A stretch of 7,096 bases of DNA. Source: Nitrososphaeria archaeon (GTDB lineage: Archaea; Thermoproteota; Nitrososphaeria; JACIWG01). The stretch is taken from positions 1 through 7,096 of the forward strand of contig JARVJS010000090.1 in assembly GCA_029776125.1 (NCBI GenBank), given 5' to 3'. Below the pieces are notes generated by a model that worked only from the letters and a program-made list of their open reading frames with translations, had not been told where the DNA came from and did no database searches. Position 1 is the stretch's first letter; each line of letters starts with the position of its first letter. Shown one piece after another: positions 1 through 6,278 of this stretch. Position numbers and translations under genes: made by a program.

Positions 1-336
1 CCGATCTGTTGAAACCTGATCATTTCTACTCTTTCCAAGATTAATGTATCCTCCATCTTCCCCAACTAAATCTATAACACTTTGTTCTACAAGCATATGT
101 ACATCTTCAAATTCTCCATTTTTATTGAATTTGTTAATCTTTTTTATTGCTGAAACAATTTTTTCGGCTTTCTCCTTTTCAATCGCCCCTGCTTTTAGGA
201 GGGCTATTACATGAGCAATATTAATTTCCTTTACAGGCTCAAAAAGAATCTCGTCTTCATCAATCGATGAAGTATATCTTAGTACGTTTGAGGCTATAGG
301 TTCAAGCCTATTTCCTCTTAGAATATCTTTACCCAT
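1..336 (-). CDS. argH: Argininosuccinate lyase, N-terminal part (cut by window edge)
   Basis: Argininosuccinate lyase splits argininosuccinate into arginine and fumarate, the last step of arginine synthesis in the cytoplasm. The minus strand reads without a stop from ATG at 336 to base 1, giving 112 codons; the family is usually about 450 residues, so roughly three quarters lies outside the window. The key sign is GGYINLGKSRNDQVSTD at residues 95-111, matching the fumarase/aspartase-superfamily substrate loop usually read as GRSRNDQ; here Lys stands for the usual first Arg. The EFEDVH..VE segment near residues 75-84 is also typical. The start overlaps the end of argG by 8 nt (ATGGGTAA holds both the start and the argG stop). 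A purine-rich GAGGG lies about 8-12 nt upstream. The overlap implies translational coupling in one argGH transcript. Identity is confident; the rest of the protein cannot be judged. Confidence 0.95.
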   Translation of the reverse strand, partial: MGKDILRGNRLEPIASNVLRYTSSIDEDEILFEPVKEINIAHVIALLKAGAIEKEKAEKIVSAIKKINKFNKNGEFEDVHMLVEQSVIDLVGEDGGYINLGKSRNDQVSTDR

Positions 337-1537
337 TTCCTTTGACCCTCTTTAAAATCTCATACCCTGTTCTCGATTGTAGTCCCCAAATTTCTATAAA
401 ACCTTCAGACATTTTTTGATCAAACGTTGATTCTATACCATATGTTGAAAGGTTTCTGTCGTATAGAGAATACGGCGACTTGAGTCCATCAATAAGTAAG
501 TTTCCTTTATAGAGTTTAACCCTTACAATCCCTTCAACTCTACTCTGAGTACTTTCTATGAAACCTTCAAGGTCTTCTCTTAAAGGTTCAGTCCAAAGGC
601 CAAAATATACAAGTTTAGACCATTCACTATCCACTAGCTCTTTAAAGAATAGCTCATGTCTGGTCAAAACCATCTTTTCTAAAGCCTTATGTGCTTCAAG
701 CAGTGTTACAGCAGCAGGACATTCATAAACTTCTCTACTCTTTATACCAACCAGTCTATCCTCTATATGATCAATAAGACCAACACCACATCCTCCTGCA
801 ATACTATTCAATCTAGAAATTAACTCACTTAAACTAATCTTCTCTTCATTTAATGAAATAGGTAAACCATTACTGAAACCGATTTCCAAAAAAGTAGGCT
901 TCTCCGGTGCCTTCTCAGGGGGTACAAGCCATTCAAAAACGTCTTCCCCTACACCATTCCATGGGTCCTCAAGCGGCCCTCCCTCTATAGACCTTCCCCA
1001 AAGATTCTGGTCAATACTATACTTTTTAGCCTTAGCCTGAACCTCAATACCGTGCGCATTCGCATACTTTACCTCTTCATCCCTATTAAGATTCCATTCT
1101 CTTACAGGAGCGTAAACCTTTAATTTTGGATTCAAAGCCTTAACCGTAACCTCAAACCTGACCTGATCATTACCCTTCCCCGTGCACCCGTGTGCTACTG
1201 CAAAAGCATCTTCGTCTTCTGCAACCTTTACAAGTTTTTCTACAATTAGAGGCCTTCCAAGAGCTGTACTTAAAGGATATTTTCCCTCATATAGTCCGTT
1301 AGCTTTTATGGCCTTAGAAATAAAATTATTTACAAATTCTTCTTTTGCATCGATATTGTAATGCTTAATCGAACCGGCCTTATAGGCTCTTTCCTCTATT
1401 GATTTAAAATCCTCTTTTTGACCAAGGTCCACGGTAACAGTTATTACACTATATCCATATTTTTCATTTAGCCACTTTATCATTACCGTTGTATCTAATC
1501 CCCCTGAGTATGCTAACACAATCTTTTTATTTTGCAT
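329..1537 (-). CDS. argG: Argininosuccinate synthase
   Basis: Argininosuccinate synthase joins citrulline and aspartate with ATP hydrolysis to AMP and PPi, the penultimate arginine step; the enzyme is cytoplasmic and usually a tetramer. At 402 residues it has the usual family length and looks intact. Visible motifs are the N-type ATP pyrophosphatase loop AYSGGLDTT at residues 9-17, the HGCTGKGNDQVRFE signature at 116-129, and SIDQNLWGRSIEGG at 174-187. The ATG at 1537 sets the usual spacing of one short segment before KIVLAYSGG. There is no Shine-Dalgarno sequence, and an archaeal TATA element lies about 30 nt upstream, so the mRNA is probably leaderless or nearly so. It is the first gene of an argGH unit and is divergent from an ACT-domain protein gene. 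Paired inverted repeats between the two suggest regulation by that neighbour (inference). Confidence 0.98.
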   Translation of the reverse strand: MQNKKIVLAYSGGLDTTVMIKWLNEKYGYSVITVTVDLGQKEDFKSIEERAYKAGSIKHYNIDAKEEFVNNFISKAIKANGLYEGKYPLSTALGRPLIVEKLVKVAEDEDAFAVAHGCTGKGNDQVRFEVTVKALNPKLKVYAPVREWNLNRDEEVKYANAHGIEVQAKAKKYSIDQNLWGRSIEGGPLEDPWNGVGEDVFEWLVPPEKAPEKPTFLEIGFSNGLPISLNEEKISLSELISRLNSIAGGCGVGLIDHIEDRLVGIKSREVYECPAAVTLLEAHKALEKMVLTRHELFFKELVDSEWSKLVYFGLWTEPLREDLEGFIESTQSRVEGIVRVKLYKGNLLIDGLKSPYSLYDRNLSTYGIESTFDQKMSEGFIEIWGLQSRTGYEILKRVKGNG

Positions 1538-1554
1538 GGTGAATGGGCCTATTA

Positions 1555-1571
1555 AACGATAAGTTTATATA
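1555..1571 (+). promoter_or_regulatory. BRE/TATA promoter of the ACT-domain regulator gene
   Basis: The plus strand reads AACGATAAGTTTATATA, very close to the archaeal BRE-plus-TATA consensus, with TTTATATA at 1564-1571. The transcription start would be expected near 1594, about a dozen bases before the ATG at 1606, and no Shine-Dalgarno sequence lies between. It overlaps the argGH TATA on the opposite strand, so one TBP site may serve both directions or the two may compete. Confidence 0.65.
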
Positions 1572-1579
1572 TTTTTTGG
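1560..1579 (-). promoter_or_regulatory. BRE/TATA promoter of argGH
   Basis: Read on the minus strand, this stretch gives CCAAAAAATATATAAACTT, an A-rich BRE-like run followed by a TATA core (about 1564-1573). Its centre is about 31 nt from the argG ATG. With the archaeal spacing of about 26-27 nt from TATA centre to transcription start, initiation would fall near 1541, leaving a leader of a few bases. The same bases form the TATA of the divergent gene. No transcript data are available, so orientation and start are inferred. Confidence 0.6.
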
Positions 1580-1593
1580 CCAGAATAGTCCAA
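1576..1593. promoter_or_regulatory. Candidate operator box 1 (imperfect inverted repeat)
   Basis: TTGGCCAGAATAGTCCAA has two 6-nt arms around a 6-nt AT-rich centre; five of the six arm positions pair. It lies just 3' of the shared TATA. A protein here would touch the BRE side of the argG promoter and the initiation region of the regulator gene. It resembles box 2 (1606-1623) at 12 of 18 positions. The operator role is inferred from symmetry, position and recurrence. Confidence 0.45.
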
Positions 1594-1605
1594 ACATAGA
1601 TAAAA

Positions 1606-1623
1606 ATGACCAACATAGGTCAA
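1606..1623. promoter_or_regulatory. Candidate operator box 2 (inverted repeat over the start codon)
   Basis: ATGACCAACATAGGTCAA contains a perfect inverted repeat, TGACC-6 nt-GGTCA (1607-1622), that begins inside the regulator's start codon. The centre is A/T-rich as in box 1, and the two box centres are 30 bp apart, near three helical turns, so two dimers could sit on the same face of the DNA. The position fits autoregulation. It is also coding sequence (Thr-Asn-Ile-Gly-Gln), so chance symmetry is possible. Confidence 0.4.
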
Positions 1624-2304
1624 AGTGTTTCAAAAACTGTAAAAGAAATAATATTAAACGACATATTCCTACAAGCCTCAATAAGAGGCCAATACTGTAA
1701 TTATAGTGCAATTGCACGAAGAATAAAGCCTTTAGTAGATAAAAAAATAGGATATGATTCCGATATACAAAGTATAGTTACTGCATTGAAAAGGTTAAAG
1801 CTTTCACTAACTTTCTCACCTAAAAATGTTAAAATGGTGCTAGCTGATAGTAATCTTTCAGTAAGAACTGGGGTGGCAAAAATAACAGTTGAAAAAACGA
1901 GAACAACAACCATAAAATTTTCGGAACTCATAAGAAAATACATAAACTCTATAATACATGTTAGCATAGGGTCAACAGCAATAACAATTATAATGGACGA
2001 AATGTACGCTGAAGAAGCTCTCGAACTTTTTGAAAGATCAACAGTACTTGAAAATAAAAGAAATCTTGCTGCAATAATAGTCACTAGTACGCCAGAAATA
2101 ACAGATGTACCAGGTTGCGCAATATCGATCTATGAACGTCTATTTTCTGCTGGAATAAATATAGAAGATACTACAAGCTCATACACTGATACAATAATAA
2201 TTTTAAAAAATGAGGATGTGGGAAAGGCATTTGAAACATTAAATGAACTAATAAATGAGACTAAGAGGGAGATAACAACTTTGTTCAAAAAGAATAAATT
2301 ATAA
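1606..2304 (+). CDS. Putative HTH/ACT-domain amino-acid-responsive regulator
   Basis: I do not recognise a characterised protein, so the role is inferred. The 232-residue product has no signal peptide or membrane segment. Residues 8-65 look all-helical and end in NYSAIARRIKPLVDKKIGY followed by SIVTALKRL, a pattern like a small helix-turn-helix with a recognition-type basic helix. Residues about 90-145 alternate strand and helix as a degenerate ACT domain would. Residues 154-215 form a clearer ACT domain of the aspartokinase type: strand LAAIIVTS, then DVPGCAISIYERLFSAGINIED, then TDTIIILKNEDVGKAFETL. ACT domains commonly bind amino acids. The ATG at 1606 is the first possible one, as an in-frame TAG lies at 1597-1599. 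The gene is divergent from argGH, with inverted repeats between, suggesting an arginine-pathway repressor; a purely enzymatic or ligand-sensing partner role cannot be excluded. Confidence 0.7.
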   Translation: MTNIGQSVSKTVKEIILNDIFLQASIRGQYCNYSAIARRIKPLVDKKIGYDSDIQSIVTALKRLKLSLTFSPKNVKMVLADSNLSVRTGVAKITVEKTRTTTIKFSELIRKYINSIIHVSIGSTAITIIMDEMYAEEALELFERSTVLENKRNLAAIIVTSTPEITDVPGCAISIYERLFSAGINIEDTTSSYTDTIIILKNEDVGKAFETLNELINETKREITTLFKKNKL

Positions 2305-2343
2305 AATTTTTAAAAAAGCTATCTACTTTTTTAAAAAAATTTT
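2303..2343 (+). terminator. U-rich hairpin-like terminator after the regulator gene
   Basis: An AT-rich inverted repeat starts at the stop codon: a perfect AAAAAAG (2312-2318) / CTTTTTT (2326-2332) stem with a 7-nt loop, extended outward by AAAATTTTT and AAAAAAATTTT with a 2-nt bulge. Runs of T at 2307-2311, 2327-2332 and 2340-2343 suit archaeal termination, which relies mainly on U tracts. It separates the regulator from the next promoter. The weak A/T pairing means the T runs may matter more than the fold. Confidence 0.6.
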
Positions 2344-2374
2344 AAATTATTTTAATAGTTGCCATCAACATGCT

Positions 2375-2389
2375 AAAAAGATTTATATA
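2375..2389 (+). promoter_or_regulatory. BRE/TATA promoter of the dipeptidase-transporter operon
   Basis: AAAAAGATTTATATA is a strong archaeal BRE-plus-TATA match, with TTTATATA at 2382-2389. The expected transcription start is near 2412, only about 6 nt before the ATG at 2418, giving a nearly leaderless mRNA. No Shine-Dalgarno sequence precedes that ATG, which agrees. A 6-bp inverted repeat, ACCAGA (2389-2394) and TCTGGT (2421-2426), flanks the initiation region; its meaning is unknown. Confidence 0.72.
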
Positions 2390-2417
2390 CCAGATATTTT
2401 CCCCTCTCTCCTCACAC

Positions 2418-3671
2418 ATGTCTGGTCCGCCATCTAGTAGATTTGCTGTAAAATGTGGGTTGCTACTAGACGGTACTGGTAAAGAGCCTCTCCACGATGC
2501 CTTTGTTGTCGTCAGTAATGGAAAAATAGAATCCATATCAAAAAATGTTGAATCGTCAATTGAAATTGTCGATGCAGGAAACTATACAGTAATGCCTGGA
2601 TTGATAGACGCGCATCTCCATCTTGCAGGCCATTTAACTGACAAGTTTGTTGAAGAATCGATTGTAACACCATACGAAATACATTTAATAAAAGCCCTTT
2701 ACGATATACAAGACCTATTAGCAGCAGGATACACTACTATCAGAGATTGCGGAAGTCTTCAAGGTCCATACCTTAAGATGGCTGTTGAAAGTGGATTAAC
2801 TAAAGGCCCAAGAATAGTAACGGCTGGTAGAGTATTAACACAAACATTTGGCCATGGCGATGAACACTATTTTCCAGTAGAAATAGTAAAATTAAGAAGT
2901 GATTATAAACTTGGTTTCGGAGGAATATTATGTGATGGTGTAGACGAGTGCATAAAAGCTGCAAGGACAGCGTTTAGGGAAGGCGCTGATTTCATAAAAA
3001 TTTGTTCTACTGGTGGTGTTATGTCCCAAAGGGATAAGCCAGAAGATGAACAGTTTACCGTGGACGAAATACGTGCTATAGTTAATGAAGCAAAAAAAGT
3101 TAGAAGTTTTGTAGCCTCACACGCTCAAGGTGCAAAGGGAATAAAGAATGCCCTAGTTGCTGGTGTAAGAACAATAGAACATGGCATATACTTGGATGAG
3201 GAAGGTGCAAAAATGATGATCGAACAAGATGCTATAATGGTGCCAACACTATCAATAGTACATCAGCTTGTCTCAAAGGGTAAAGAAGCTGGCACACCAG
3301 AATGGGGTTTAAGAAAGTCTCTTGAAGTAATTGAAACACATGTTAAGAATGTTAAGAAAGCAAAATCTTTTGGTGTAAAAATTGCTACAGGAACAGACTT
3401 TATAGGCTCCCCCATGCTAAAATTTGGAGCCAACGCAATGGAACTACAACTCCTAGTAGAAAAATGTGATTTCACACCAATGGATGCCATCGTCGCTGCA
3501 ACCAAGAATGGCGCCGATGCATGCGGTATATTGGATAAAACTGGAACCTTAGAAGTTGGAAAGTATGCTGATATGATAGCAGTAAAAGGTAATCCATTAG
3601 AAGATGTAAAACTTCTTCAAAAGAAAGAAAACATAAAGTTTGTTATGAAAGGAGGTGTTATGGTTGCATAA
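2418..3671 (+). CDS. Metal-dependent dipeptidase-like amidohydrolase (Xaa-Arg/Lys or Xaa-Pro type)
   Basis: This 417-residue protein belongs to the amidohydrolase superfamily subgroup that holds imidazolonepropionase-like enzymes and dipeptidases. Numbered from ATG 2418, metal-site residues are all visible: H66 and H68 in GLIDAHLHLAG, the probable carboxylated lysine K194 in DFIKICSTGGVMS, H235 in SHAQG, H255 in TIEHG, and D327 in ATGTDF. The TFGHGDEH segment at 143-150 is a further active-site-type loop. Characterised members of this subgroup cleave Xaa-Arg/Lys or Xaa-Pro dipeptides; which applies here cannot be read from the motifs. There is no signal peptide, so it probably acts on imported peptides in the cytoplasm. 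An in-frame ATG at 2370 was rejected because the TATA box lies downstream of it. The gene leads an operon: its last 8 nt overlap the likely start of the peptide-binding protein, and its GGAGGTG near the end serves that gene. Confidence 0.88.
   Translation: MSGPPSSRFAVKCGLLLDGTGKEPLHDAFVVVSNGKIESISKNVESSIEIVDAGNYTVMPGLIDAHLHLAGHLTDKFVEESIVTPYEIHLIKALYDIQDLLAAGYTTIRDCGSLQGPYLKMAVESGLTKGPRIVTAGRVLTQTFGHGDEHYFPVEIVKLRSDYKLGFGGILCDGVDECIKAARTAFREGADFIKICSTGGVMSQRDKPEDEQFTVDEIRAIVNEAKKVRSFVASHAQGAKGIKNALVAGVRTIEHGIYLDEEGAKMMIEQDAIMVPTLSIVHQLVSKGKEAGTPEWGLRKSLEVIETHVKNVKKAKSFGVKIATGTDFIGSPMLKFGANAMELQLLVEKCDFTPMDAIVAATKNGADACGILDKTGTLEVGKYADMIAVKGNPLEDVKLLQKKENIKFVMKGGVMVA
3651..3657 (+). promoter_or_regulatory. 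Ribosome binding site that decides the binding-protein start
   Basis: GGAGGTG is a full match to the anti-Shine-Dalgarno end of archaeal 16S rRNA. It lies 6 nt before TTG 3664, ideal spacing, and it physically contains the alternative GTG start at 3655, which therefore cannot be used with it. It sits within the last codons of the upstream hydrolase gene. Confidence 0.8.
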
Positions 3672-5331
3672 AGCAATAAACAAGCTTGCGGCTGTAGCCG
3701 CAATAATTGTAGTAGTAGCAGCAGTGCTGGTATTCACTCTCCCACAGCTTCAACCTACCTCAACCATTTCATCTACAACATCATCCACATCTTTTACTAC
3801 AACATCTTCAGTTACTACTACCACAACCATGTCTTCTACAACACCAACTTCCTCTCCTCCGGTAACTCAAAAGGTTTTAAGAATAGCTATAGGTATTGAT
3901 GCTGACACTCTTGATCCACATGCACAGACGACTACATTGATAAGCAATATAATGGAGTTTATGACAGAACCACTGTTCTTTTATAACCAGAAAGGCGAGC
4001 TAGTACACTACCTTGCAGAAAGCTACTCGGTTTCCCCAGATGGGCTTAAAGTTACCGTAACATTGAAAAAGGGCATAAAGTTCCAAGATGGGTACCCACT
4101 TAACGCGACTGCGGTAAAGTTAACATTTGATAGACTCCTTAATCCTAAAGTCAAGGTTCCAAGCAGATATCTTCTTGATGCACTAAACTCTACAGACATT
4201 GTAGACACATATACTGTAAGATTTAACCTAAAATATCCTTATGCGCCTTTCATTAGAACATTAACAACATGGTATATAATTTCTCCTTCAGCCTATCAAA
4301 AGCTGGGTGAAGAAAATCTAGGTAAAACTCCAATAGATATCGGTACTGGTCCATTAAGGTTTAAGGAATGGGTTAAAGGCGATCACATAACTCTATCAAG
4401 GTTTGATGGCTACTGGGGTGGCCCGGTAAAGTTTGAGGAAGTGGTTTTCAAGATAGTTCCTGAAGCGCAGACTAGAGAAGCCATGCTTCTTTCTGGAGAA
4501 GTTGATATAGTTTACCAGCCACCACCAGCAGATTTACCTAAACTAAATAATACACCTGGTGTAAAGTTGGCTATTAACCCAAGCACTAGAGTCATGACAG
4601 TAAACATTAATACTCAAAGGGGTCCATTAAAGGATGTTAGAGTAAGACAAGCTCTAAACTATGCAGTCGACAAAGAAGCATTAATAAAAAATGTTCTTTT
4701 CAATCTTGCAACACTAGCAGACTCGCCTGTATACCCTGCATTCTTTGGCTATTCACCACAGAAGGTATACGAATACAATCCTGAAAAGGCTAAGCAACTT
4801 CTAGCTGAAGCAGGGTATCCTAATGGGTTTAAGGTGACTCTTATGGTTCCAACTGGAAGGTACATATTTGATCGACAAGTTGGTGAAGCCCTACAATCGT
4901 ATCTCTCAAAAATCGGTGTGACAGTAGAACTTTACACTCCAGATTGGCCTACTTTTGTTCAAAGCCTTATAGGACAGAACTATACTTCAACTCCATGGGA
5001 ACTTTGTTACGTTGGATACGGTATGACTACACCAGACGCTGATGCAGTATTGTACTCAGTTTTTCATTCGTCACAATGGGCTCCTGGAAAATTCAACACG
5101 ATGTTCTACAAGAATGAAGAAGTGGACAAGCTTTTAGATGATGCGAGGAGGGAAGTTGATGAAAACAAGCGTCTTCAAATGTATGCTCAAGCACAGAATA
5201 TAATTTGGAATGAATGTCCATGGATCTTCCTATACTTCCAGAACTTTGTTCTTGCACACAGTGACAAAGTGCATGGTCTAATAGTTTACCCGTATGAGAC
5301 CTTTGACATTAGACAGGTTTACGTGGCTTAG
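3664..5331 (+). CDS. dppA: Peptide-binding protein of an ABC transporter (family 5)
   Basis: This is the extracytoplasmic solute-binding protein that captures peptides, or related solutes, for the two permeases encoded next. With TTG at 3664 it has 555 residues. A short basic N-terminus (MHKAINK) leads into a hydrophobic segment at about 8-27 that serves as signal or anchor; no lipobox Cys is seen. A Ser/Thr/Pro-rich stalk runs through 32-68, then the mature family-5 fold starts at VLRIAIGIDADTLDPH. Family hallmarks are TEPLFFYNQKGELVHYLAESY near 101-121, the KKGIKFQDGYPLNA segment at 135-148, TGPLRFKEW at 228-236, and RVRQALNYAVDKEAL at 326-340. Sequons such as N175, N147 and N439 could be glycosylated. 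The stalk would hold the domain away from the membrane, as in many archaea. The ligand is unknown: dipeptides are suggested by the adjacent dipeptidase, but this family also binds sugars and nickel. Confidence 0.9.
   Translation: MHKAINKLAAVAAIIVVVAAVLVFTLPQLQPTSTISSTTSSTSFTTTSSVTTTTTMSSTTPTSSPPVTQKVLRIAIGIDADTLDPHAQTTTLISNIMEFMTEPLFFYNQKGELVHYLAESYSVSPDGLKVTVTLKKGIKFQDGYPLNATAVKLTFDRLLNPKVKVPSRYLLDALNSTDIVDTYTVRFNLKYPYAPFIRTLTTWYIISPSAYQKLGEENLGKTPIDIGTGPLRFKEWVKGDHITLSRFDGYWGGPVKFEEVVFKIVPEAQTREAMLLSGEVDIVYQPPPADLPKLNNTPGVKLAINPSTRVMTVNINTQRGPLKDVRVRQALNYAVDKEALIKNVLFNLATLADSPVYPAFFGYSPQKVYEYNPEKAKQLLAEAGYPNGFKVTLMVPTGRYIFDRQVGEALQSYLSKIGVTVELYTPDWPTFVQSLIGQNYTSTPWELCYVGYGMTTPDADAVLYSVFHSSQWAPGKFNTMFYKNEEVDKLLDDARREVDENKRLQMYAQAQNIIWNECPWIFLYFQNFVLAHSDKVHGLIVYPYETFDIRQVYVA
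3757..3867 (+). other. Ser/Thr-rich stalk-coding low-complexity tract
   Basis: Residues 32-68 of the binding protein are almost all Ser, Thr and Pro, encoded by ACA/ACT/TCT/TCA-type codons with near-repeats such as tcnacnaca. Such stretches in archaeal surface proteins are thought to be O-glycosylated spacers. The tract is prone to length change between strains. Confidence 0.75.
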
Positions 5332-5339
5332 GTTGTGGG

Positions 5340-6278
5340 GTGAATCCAGTACTGTCTGCCCCCAAATATTTTTTTTATCGTCTACTAACTCTTGCAATAA
5401 CACTCTTTGGACTTGTTACCCTAATATTTATTTTGATAAGGTCTATTCCCGGCGACCCTGCCCGTGTTTTGGCAGGAATGATGGCCAGTGAAGAGGATGT
5501 TAATCTTATTAGAGAACAGTTGGGCTTAAATCAACCCATTTACATTCAATATTTCATTTATTTAAAAAACCTTTTTACACTAAATTTGGGTGTATCTTTT
5601 AGAACTGATTCTCCGGTTATATATGAAATTTTTGCGAGACTTCCAAATACACTTATTCTTGCGGTTACAAGTACGTGTGTTGCCGTTATTTTTGGTGTCC
5701 CGCTAGGCGTGCTTGCTGCCTCTAGAAAGGGAGGTAAGCTGGATTTTCTGTTGTCAACTTTCTCTATTGCGGGAATATCTTTGCCAATTTATTGGCTTGG
5801 TCTAATTTTGATTCTAATTTTTTCTGTTGAACTTAGACTTTTGCCTGCAGGTGGTTCAGGTTCACCTATGCATCTTGTTCTTCCTACACTTACGATAGCT
5901 TTGTATCTTATAGCATTTATTGTTAAGATAACTAAGGCAAGTGTTATAGATTCTATGGAAAAAAATTATGTGATAACTGCAAAGTCTAAAGGTTTAAGTG
6001 AAAGGGCTATACTTTATAAGCATGTGTTAAAGAACGCTCTAATACCTGTTGTGACAATAATTGGTTTACAGTTTGGTGCTCTCTTGGGGGGTGCAGTCAT
6101 TACTGAAACTATATTTGCTTGGCCTGGACTTGGGAGGCTAATTGTTGACTCAATAAATTCAAGAGATTATCCAATGGTTCAAGGTTCAATATTCATTTTC
6201 GCTCTTCTTTATGCGTTAGTAAATTTGGCAACAGACATTCTTTACACACTCATAGACCCTAGGGTGAGACTTAAATGA
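5340..6278 (+). CDS. dppB: Peptide ABC transporter permease, DppB type
   Basis: This is one of two inner permease subunits that form the peptide channel in the cytoplasmic membrane. At 312 residues it has the usual DppB/OppB length. Six hydrophobic segments are visible near 16-35, 104-126, 135-165, 176-197, 233-253 and 283-305. The family N-terminus FIRSIPGDPA is recognisable as LIRSIPGDPARVLAG at 32-46, followed by a LGLNQPIYIQY segment. The ATPase-docking EAA loop is YVITAKSKGLSERAILYKHV at 210-229, then LKNALIP. The C-terminus TLIDPRVRLK is typical. The start is GTG at 5340, 8 nt after the binding-protein stop, with a modest AGGT ribosome site 6 nt upstream. Its stop overlaps the dppC start (ATGA). 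Substrate is set by the binding protein and not visible here. Confidence 0.95.
   Translation: MNPVLSAPKYFFYRLLTLAITLFGLVTLIFILIRSIPGDPARVLAGMMASEEDVNLIREQLGLNQPIYIQYFIYLKNLFTLNLGVSFRTDSPVIYEIFARLPNTLILAVTSTCVAVIFGVPLGVLAASRKGGKLDFLLSTFSIAGISLPIYWLGLILILIFSVELRLLPAGGSGSPMHLVLPTLTIALYLIAFIVKITKASVIDSMEKNYVITAKSKGLSERAILYKHVLKNALIPVVTIIGLQFGALLGGAVITETIFAWPGLGRLIVDSINSRDYPMVQGSIFIFALLYALVNLATDILYTLIDPRVRLK

Noticed and set aside
1706..1717. Perfect 12-bp palindrome GTGCAATTGCAC inside the regulator gene
   Set aside because: It encodes part of the conserved-looking SAIAR helix segment, lies 100 bp into the gene, and shares nothing with the two promoter boxes; chance is the simpler explanation.
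1701..2084. 127-aa ORF antisense to the regulator gene
   Set aside because: It is a shadow frame rich in Ser/Ile/Leu with no recognisable domain, promoter or ribosome site; the plus-strand gene explains the region.
2342..2536. 64-aa minus-strand ORF over the dipeptidase promoter
   Set aside because: It is antisense to a strong TATA box and to the dipeptidase N-terminus, with no ribosome site or recognisable motif.
3757..3867. Possible tandem DNA repeat or CRISPR-like tract
   Set aside because: The repetition is at codon level for a Ser/Thr-rich stalk; there are no fixed repeat units or spacers.
4023..4208. Minus-strand ORFs inside the hydrolase, binding-protein and dppC genes (also 3263-3505 and 6604-6855)
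   Set aside because: All are antisense shadows of intact genes with clear family motifs on the plus strand.
5294..5491. 65-aa plus-strand ORF across the dppA-dppB junction
   Set aside because: It is out of frame with both well-supported genes, Cys-rich and low in family-like pattern, and it overlaps both coding regions.
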